Source of the DNA: Chrysochromulina parva
Lineage: Eukaryota; Haptophyta; Prymnesiales; Chrysochromulinaceae
Direction of reading: 5' to 3'
Length of the DNA stretch: 51,664 nt
Assembly: GCA_002887195.1 (NCBI GenBank)
Contig: PJAB01000050.1
Location: 1 to 51,664, forward strand
Position numbers and translations under genes: made by a program. Under the pieces are notes generated by a model. That model saw nothing but the letters and a program-made list of their open reading frames with translations, had not been told where the DNA came from and made no database searches. Positions 47,104-51,664 of this stretch are shown here, in pieces; within the stretch, counting starts at the first letter, position 1; each line of letters starts with the position of its first letter.

Positions 47104-48714
47104 ATGAACCCGGAGCATTTTCTCGGCTATCAGACGGATACGGGCGTGGCCGGGATGAGCGAGAGCGCTCTGAAGGTGCTAAACAAGTACAAAAAGGGCG
47201 GCGCCACGGGTGCGACCAGCAAGCAGAAGAGCACCCAGCCAGTGCTGCTCTCTGCTCCAGCCGTCAAAAGGGACGCTCCGCTGACTGACGGAGAGCGCAA
47301 GGCGAAGCTGCGCGCTCTTGCCCGGAAGCGATTGGCACGTCTTCTCGGGCAGGCATACCGCAGGCGCGAGGAGGACAGCATGCCGCCGCTGCCTCCGCCG
47401 ATCAAGGTGCGCTCGGTCGCCTCGGCACTGGCGGCCCGCGAGGACCTTCCGGTGATGCTCGGCGGCGAGCTGGAGGCGCCCGGAGACGAGCTGGAGACGG
47501 CCGGCGACGAGGCACCCGTCGACGACGCGCCGACCGACGCTAAGGTGCGTTTGTCGACATCGCTGCGACCGGAGCTCTTTGAGCCTCTGCGCGTGATCCG
47601 GTGCGACGAGCTAGGTGAGGAGGGGACGAGCGCGTTCTGCGTGCGCTTCTCGCCCGACGGCTTGCTCCTCGCGGCCGGCTGCGGCGACGGCACCGTGCGC
47701 GTCTTCCACAGCGGCTCCGGTAGGCCGGCGCACGTGCTGAGCTGCGAGGGGGGTGAGGAGGAGGGAGCCTCGCACGCCGTGGCGGCGGGTGCACTGCCCG
47801 TGACGTGTGTGCGCTGGACAGGGACGCGCACCGTGCTCGCCACAACCGCCAACGGGCGCCTCCACTGGTGGCGCCTCGGCAGCAGCTCGACGGACGGAGC
47901 CTCGTGCCCGCCGCTCCACTCCCTCACGGAGGCTGATGCCCTCTATGCCCTTGCCCTTAGCTCGCAGTCCGACGGCATGGCCAGTGGCGCCGGTGGCGGG
48001 TACGTGGCCGCGGCGGGCAAGGACACCGTCGTGCGTGTGTATGATGAGGCTACCCGCCAACTGCTCACCGCGTGTGGCGAGCCGGATGCGGAGATGCGAC
48101 GCTTTCTCGGCGCGGGCGGCGGCGGGAGCGCCGCTAGTGCCGGCATGCACACAAGTCGCCTCTTCTGCGTTCGGTTCGTGCCTGGGCATCCGCAGCTGAT
48201 CGCGAGCGCAGGGTGGGACGCGACCGTGCGCTTGTGGGACCTGAGAAGTGCACGAGTCGTCCAGGCCTTTAGCGGCCTCGGCGGACCCGTTTGCGGCGAC
48301 GCGCTCGATTGCGACGGCCATCAGCTCCTCGTGGGCGCCTTCGCCCCCGCCAGCCAGCTCCGCCTCTTCGACACGCGCACCGCGGCTCCCCTCGGTGCGT
48401 CCTCGTCGTGGGCGCCAGTCCGCCCGTATGGCGGGTGCAAGCTCTACGCGGCCCAGTTCTGCTCGTCAGGGCGTGCCGAGGGTGCAGGCCACTCCTCGCT
48501 CGTAGCGGCGGCCGGAGTGGCGGCACTCGACGGCAGTGGCGAGCTCACGCTGCTCGACGCAGCGAGCCTGCAGCCGAAGGCGACGCTCCGCCTGCCCAAA
48601 GCGGTGCGCAGCCTCGACGTGTGCGCGCCCGGGACAGCGCTTAAGTCCGAGTACCGCGTGGCGCTCGCCGCCGCCGACCACACGGTGAGGATCTATGACG
48701 TGCGCGATGAGTGA
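47104..48714 (+). CDS. WD40-repeat protein
   Basis: The 536-residue protein starts at an ATG with A at -3. The first 150 residues are charged with a basic helix (ERKAKLRALARKRLARLLG). From about 160 on there are WD40 blades: FCVRFSPDGLLLAAGCGDGT then VRVFHSGSG, VTCVRWTGTRTVLATTANGR, GGYVAAAGKDTVVRVYDEA, FCVRFVPGHPQLIASAGWDA then TVRLWDLRSARVVQAFSG, and a last blade ending HTVRIYDVRDE. About seven blades fit one propeller, a protein-interaction platform. Neighbouring cilium-type genes hint at a flagellar role, which is only a guess. Confidence 0.85.
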   Translation: MNPEHFLGYQTDTGVAGMSESALKVLNKYKKGGATGATSKQKSTQPVLLSAPAVKRDAPLTDGERKAKLRALARKRLARLLGQAYRRREEDSMPPLPPPIKVRSVASALAAREDLPVMLGGELEAPGDELETAGDEAPVDDAPTDAKVRLSTSLRPELFEPLRVIRCDELGEEGTSAFCVRFSPDGLLLAAGCGDGTVRVFHSGSGRPAHVLSCEGGEEEGASHAVAAGALPVTCVRWTGTRTVLATTANGRLHWWRLGSSSTDGASCPPLHSLTEADALYALALSSQSDGMASGAGGGYVAAAGKDTVVRVYDEATRQLLTACGEPDAEMRRFLGAGGGGSAASAGMHTSRLFCVRFVPGHPQLIASAGWDATVRLWDLRSARVVQAFSGLGGPVCGDALDCDGHQLLVGAFAPASQLRLFDTRTAAPLGASSSWAPVRPYGGCKLYAAQFCSSGRAEGAGHSSLVAAAGVAALDGSGELTLLDAASLQPKATLRLPKAVRSLDVCAPGTALKSEYRVALAAADHTVRIYDVRDE

Positions 48715-48779
48715 CTGAGGCCGAGGTAGGTCGAGAGAGTAGCACAGGGAAGCACAGGGGCCGACGGGCTGGGGCAAGG

Positions 48780-49400
48780 GGCGTTGGGCAGAGACGTATC
48801 TCGAGACGGGGCAGCAAGAGCACCGCCGCGTCGTCCGGAGACAACTCCAAAGCTTTCCGTGTGGCCAAGGGGCGCTGCCGCCCGCTGCTGCCGCACGAGC
48901 GTGCCAAGGACGCTGGCAGTGTGCTGACGCTCAGCAAGGGCACGGTGACGATCGCCGGCGGCTTCGACGACTCGGACACGCCCGGCAGCGAATCTCCGCA
49001 TGCCGCGCCGCGCCGGTCGTTTCCGGACGCGAGCTCTGCGCTCAAGCCGAGCAAGAGCTTCACCTTGACCTTCGACCACATGTACGATGAGTACAGCACG
49101 CATGAGGTGTACGCGCAGTACATCGCGCCGTTCACCGCCAAGTTCCTCGCGGGGCACACCGTGACGCCTCACGTGACGCCCTTCGCCGAAGGCGAAATGG
49201 GCACCGGCAAGACGCACACGGTCATCGTTGGCGGCGGCGTTTTGAGTGTTAAGTATGACGTGAGTAGAGCGGAATTCCCCTATACAGGCCCGATTCTGTC
49301 ACGGGCGCATGCACCATGCAGGAAATCATGACCTCCCTGTGGGCCGTCATACACGGGGCAGGGGGTACCTCTGGTCAAGCCGCGTACAACCAGCGGCTGC
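48780..49400 (+). pseudogene. Broken kinesin motor-domain fragment
   Basis: One open frame contains the start of a kinesin motor: GRCRPLLPHER, then FTLTFDHMYDEYSTHEVYAQ, then FAEGEMGTGKTHTV, a degraded P-loop (usual pattern GQTGTGKT, with Gln-Thr replaced by Glu-Met). A duplicated gtgacgcc block adds residues just before it. Near 49310 the frame changes: GPILSRAHA is followed in another frame by TMQEIMTSLWAVI, the next expected kinesin stretch. No ATG precedes the domain and the switch regions and rest of the motor are missing. It starts about 65 bp after the WD40 stop. The 300 bp after it (49401-49706) hold no gene that I can see. Confidence 0.7.
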
Positions 49401-49706
49401 GCCTCGATTTACCAATACGGCGCCAGACCTTAAAAAATATCTATTCATAACAGAAGAAGGAATTGAGAAACGATACCGCGAGGGGCTCGACGGCCGGGTT
49501 TGGGGGCACTGGAGTGTGCGTGGGGGTGCGTTTTGTAAGCCTGCCAAGCGGGAGAGCGCGATTCAATGGTGACGAATGGTGACCGAAATAGGCGTAGGCA
49601 AACTTGGCCATCGACGCACCCAGCAGTTCAGCCGATGCGCGGCGCGCGCGCTGACGGCGTGGACGGAAGCGGCACGCACTGCCCGGGCAAACGCATCAGG
49701 GCAGCC

Positions 49707-51664
49707 ATGGAAGATGTGCTGGGTCCTGCACACAATGCTGCATTTCAAGGAGATGGCGACAGTCTTCGCGGTCTGGCGCTTGCCAACCTCATGGCGGTTG
49801 GTGCAAATGGAAGGACGCCCGCGCACATTGCTTCTATGGAAGGCCACGCGAGCTTTTTGCTTGCGCTGCATGAGCTTGGGGCGGCGGCCAGCCTGTCGGC
49901 GGCTTCTGCAAATGGAAGGACGCCCGCACATAACGCTGCTTGGAAAGGCCACGTGAGCTGCTTGCATGCGCTGCATGAGCTCGGGGCGGCGGCCAGCCTG
50001 TCGGCGGCGGATGCAGAAGGAAGGACGCCCGCGCATGCCGCTGCTATGGAAGGCCACGTGAGCTGCTTGCATGCGCTGCATGAGCTCGGGGCGGCGGCCA
50101 GCCTGTCGTCGGCGGCTGCAGATGGAAGGACGCCCGCGCATGCCGCTGCCATGGAAGGCCACGTGAGCTGCTTGCATGCGCTGCATGAGCTCGGGGCGGC
50201 AGCTAGCCTGTTGGCGGTGGATGCAGAAGGAGGGACGCCCGCGCATGAGGCTGCTCTGGAAGGCCACGTGAGCTGCTTGCATGCGCTGCATGAGCTCGGG
50301 GCGGCAGCTAGCCTGTCGGCGACGGATACAGATGGAAGGACACCCGCGCATGATGCTGCCATGGAAGGCCACGTGAGCTGCTTGCATGCGCTGCATGCGC
50401 TCGGGGCGGCAGCTAGCCTGTCCGCGGCGGCTGCAGATGGAAAGACGCCCGCGCATGAGGCTGCTATGGAAGGCCACCTGAGCTGCTTGCATGCGCTGCA
50501 TGAGCTCGGGGCGGCGGCCAGCCTGTCGGCGGTGGATGCAGAAGGAGGGACGCCCGCGCATTTCACTGCAAGGGAAGGCCACGTGAGCTGCTTGCATGCG
50601 CTGCATGTGCTCGGGGCGGCGGCCAGCCTGTCGGCGGCGGATGCAGAAGGAAGGACACCCGCGCATGATGCTGCTATGGAAGGCCACGTGAGCTGCTTGC
50701 ATGCGCTGCATGAGCTCGGGGCGGCGGCTAGCCTGTCGGCGGCGGCTGCAGAAGGAGGGACGCCCGCACATGACGCTGCTATGAAAGGCCACGTGAGCTG
50801 CTTGCATGCGCTGCATGAGCTCGGGGCGGCGGCCAGCCTGTCGGCGGCGGATGCAGAAGGAAAGACGCCCGCGCATGAGGCTGCTCTGGAAGGCCACGTG
50901 AGCTGCTTGCATGCGCTGCATGAGCTCGGGGCGGCGGCCAGCCTGTCGGCGACGGATACAGATGGAAGGACACCCGCGCATGATGCTGCTATGGAAGGCC
51001 ACGTGAGCTGCTTGCATGCGCTGCATGAGCTCGGGGCGGCGGCTAGCCTGTCGGCGACGGATGCAAAAGGAGGGACGCCCGCGCATGACGCCTCATGGAA
51101 AGGCCACGTGAGCTGCTTGCATGCGCTGCATGAGCTCGGGGCGGCGGCCAGCCTGTCGGCGGCGGCTGCAGAAGGAGGGACGCCCGCGCATGCCGCTGCC
51201 ATGGAAGGCCACGTGAGCTGCTTGCATGCGCTGCATGAGCTCGGGGCGGCGGCTAGCCTGGTGGCGGCGGCTGCAGATGGATCAACGCCCTTGCATCACG
51301 CTGCTTGTCAACGCCCCGGTCATGCCGACTCAGAGCGCAACTATGTCCGCTGCATTCGGTTCCTTCTGCAAGCGGGCGCCGACATCGACCAAACAGATGG
51401 CTTCGGCGATACGCCGCTTCTCTTAGCGGCACGTCATGGCCATCTGCGCAACGTGCAGGAGCTGTGTTTGCATGGTGCCACTCGAGAGCTGGCCGGTGCT
51501 CCGACAGCCATTCAAGTGTCGGCTGGCTACCCTACTGTCTGCCATTGGCTTCGCCGCACACGCGACCATACGTCGCCGTTGCACTATCTCGAGCTCCTTT
51601 CTGCCTCGCAATGCAAGGCCCTGCTTCGCGCGGGTGGCCGAGTGCAGGACGCATTCCTTCAATC
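49707..51664 (+). CDS. Ankyrin-repeat protein, partial at window end
   Basis: The frame opens at an ATG in strong context (G at -3, G at +4) and stays open to the window edge, 652 codons. After a divergent first repeat there are about 15 ankyrin units starting TPAH..A at 49816, 49921, 50026 and so on every 105 bp to 51286. A typical unit reads TPAHDAAMEGHVSCLHALHE then LGAAASLSAADAEGR: 35 residues, two more than the usual 33. The last units diverge (TPLHHAACQ, FLLQAGADIDQTDGFGDTP, LLLAARHGHLRNVQELCLHG) and the C-terminal part (SPLHYLELLSASQCKALLRA) is a different cap. Ankyrin repeats bind proteins; the partner is unknown. Long open frames on the other strand are mirror effects of the repeat. 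Confidence 0.88.
   Translation, partial: MEDVLGPAHNAAFQGDGDSLRGLALANLMAVGANGRTPAHIASMEGHASFLLALHELGAAASLSAASANGRTPAHNAAWKGHVSCLHALHELGAAASLSAADAEGRTPAHAAAMEGHVSCLHALHELGAAASLSSAAADGRTPAHAAAMEGHVSCLHALHELGAAASLLAVDAEGGTPAHEAALEGHVSCLHALHELGAAASLSATDTDGRTPAHDAAMEGHVSCLHALHALGAAASLSAAAADGKTPAHEAAMEGHLSCLHALHELGAAASLSAVDAEGGTPAHFTAREGHVSCLHALHVLGAAASLSAADAEGRTPAHDAAMEGHVSCLHALHELGAAASLSAAAAEGGTPAHDAAMKGHVSCLHALHELGAAASLSAADAEGKTPAHEAALEGHVSCLHALHELGAAASLSATDTDGRTPAHDAAMEGHVSCLHALHELGAAASLSATDAKGGTPAHDASWKGHVSCLHALHELGAAASLSAAAAEGGTPAHAAAMEGHVSCLHALHELGAAASLVAAAADGSTPLHHAACQRPGHADSERNYVRCIRFLLQAGADIDQTDGFGDTPLLLAARHGHLRNVQELCLHGATRELAGAPTAIQVSAGYPTVCHWLRRTRDHTSPLHYLELLSASQCKALLRAGGRVQDAFLQ
49707..51664. 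repeat. 105-bp tandem array coding ankyrin repeats
   Basis: Fifteen units at exact 105-bp spacing from 49816 to 51286 share long identical stretches, for example ggccacgtgagctgcttgca in most. The differences cluster at codons for residues that vary in ankyrin repeats (after TPAH, and in the AADAEG loop). Confidence 0.9.

Noticed and set aside
49563..51202. Two long minus-strand open frames (507 and 485 codons) over the ankyrin array
   Set aside because: They arise because the 105-bp unit has no stop in those frames. Their translations are Cys/Arg repeats without a fold, while the plus frame gives clear ankyrin repeats.
49816..51390. CRISPR-like appearance of regular repeats
   Set aside because: Unit and differences are both coding, there are no distinct spacers, and the setting is eukaryotic.

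Overview
This window looks like nuclear DNA of a flagellated, secondary-plastid microalga. A haptophyte of the Chrysochromulina/Prymnesium/Emiliania kind fits best; a pelagophyte is the main alternative. The reasons are a GC-rich sequence, GT-AG introns of about 70-380 bp, long Ala/Pro/Gln-rich low-complexity tracts inside coding regions, and a gene set with a P-type proton ATPase, tubulin tyrosine ligase-like, SHIPPO-repeat and EHD proteins plus an algal-type cobalamin synthase. No tRNA, rRNA, CRISPR array, operon or intact transposon was found. The organism assignment is inference.

Layout. 1-135 is an array of GTATACGC motifs. 323-877 (+) encodes a small membrane protein. 2160-6548 (-) encodes a large composite chromatin protein: F-box-like region, beta-helix, CW zinc finger, polyGln, chromodomain and half-CXXC. 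7629-11246 (-) is a four-exon plasma-membrane-type H+-ATPase, with a decayed copy of its 3' end just downstream. 11631-12998 (-) is a PAN-like type II membrane protein. 13297-17040 (+) is an IQ/TPR/coiled-coil protein. 17521-20052 (-) is an SGNH-hydrolase-like protein with a Cys-rich tail. 20116-25005 (+) is an LRR plus tubulin tyrosine ligase-like fusion. 25205-26399 (+) is a two-exon multi-pass membrane protein built from two similar halves. 27262-29787 (+) joins SP-RING, AP2 and Tudor-like modules.

The right half continues with a three-exon SMARCAL1-type helicase (30122-33864, -), divergent from a CobS-like cobalamin synthase (34110-35279, +). Next come a BCS1-like AAA ATPase, a PDZ-like protein and an EHD GTPase with a signal peptide and no EH domain (all +), and then a two-exon HAD phosphatase (-). 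43040-43646 (-) is a broken GH2 beta-galactosidase. After that are a SHIPPO-repeat protein, a secreted beta-propeller protein, a WD40 protein and a broken kinesin motor (all +). The window ends inside a gene made of about 15 near-identical 105-bp ankyrin repeats.

Themes. Three genes bear on chromatin or genome stability (composite reader, SP-RING/AP2, SMARCAL1-like). Four loci suit a flagellum or microtubule role (TTLL fusion, SHIPPO, WD40, kinesin relic). Tandem repeats repeatedly lie inside coding regions or across stop codons (11-, 18-, 20-, 21- and 105-bp units). All functions are deduced from motifs read by eye; no database search was run. Where several start codons were possible, the ATG in the better context was preferred.
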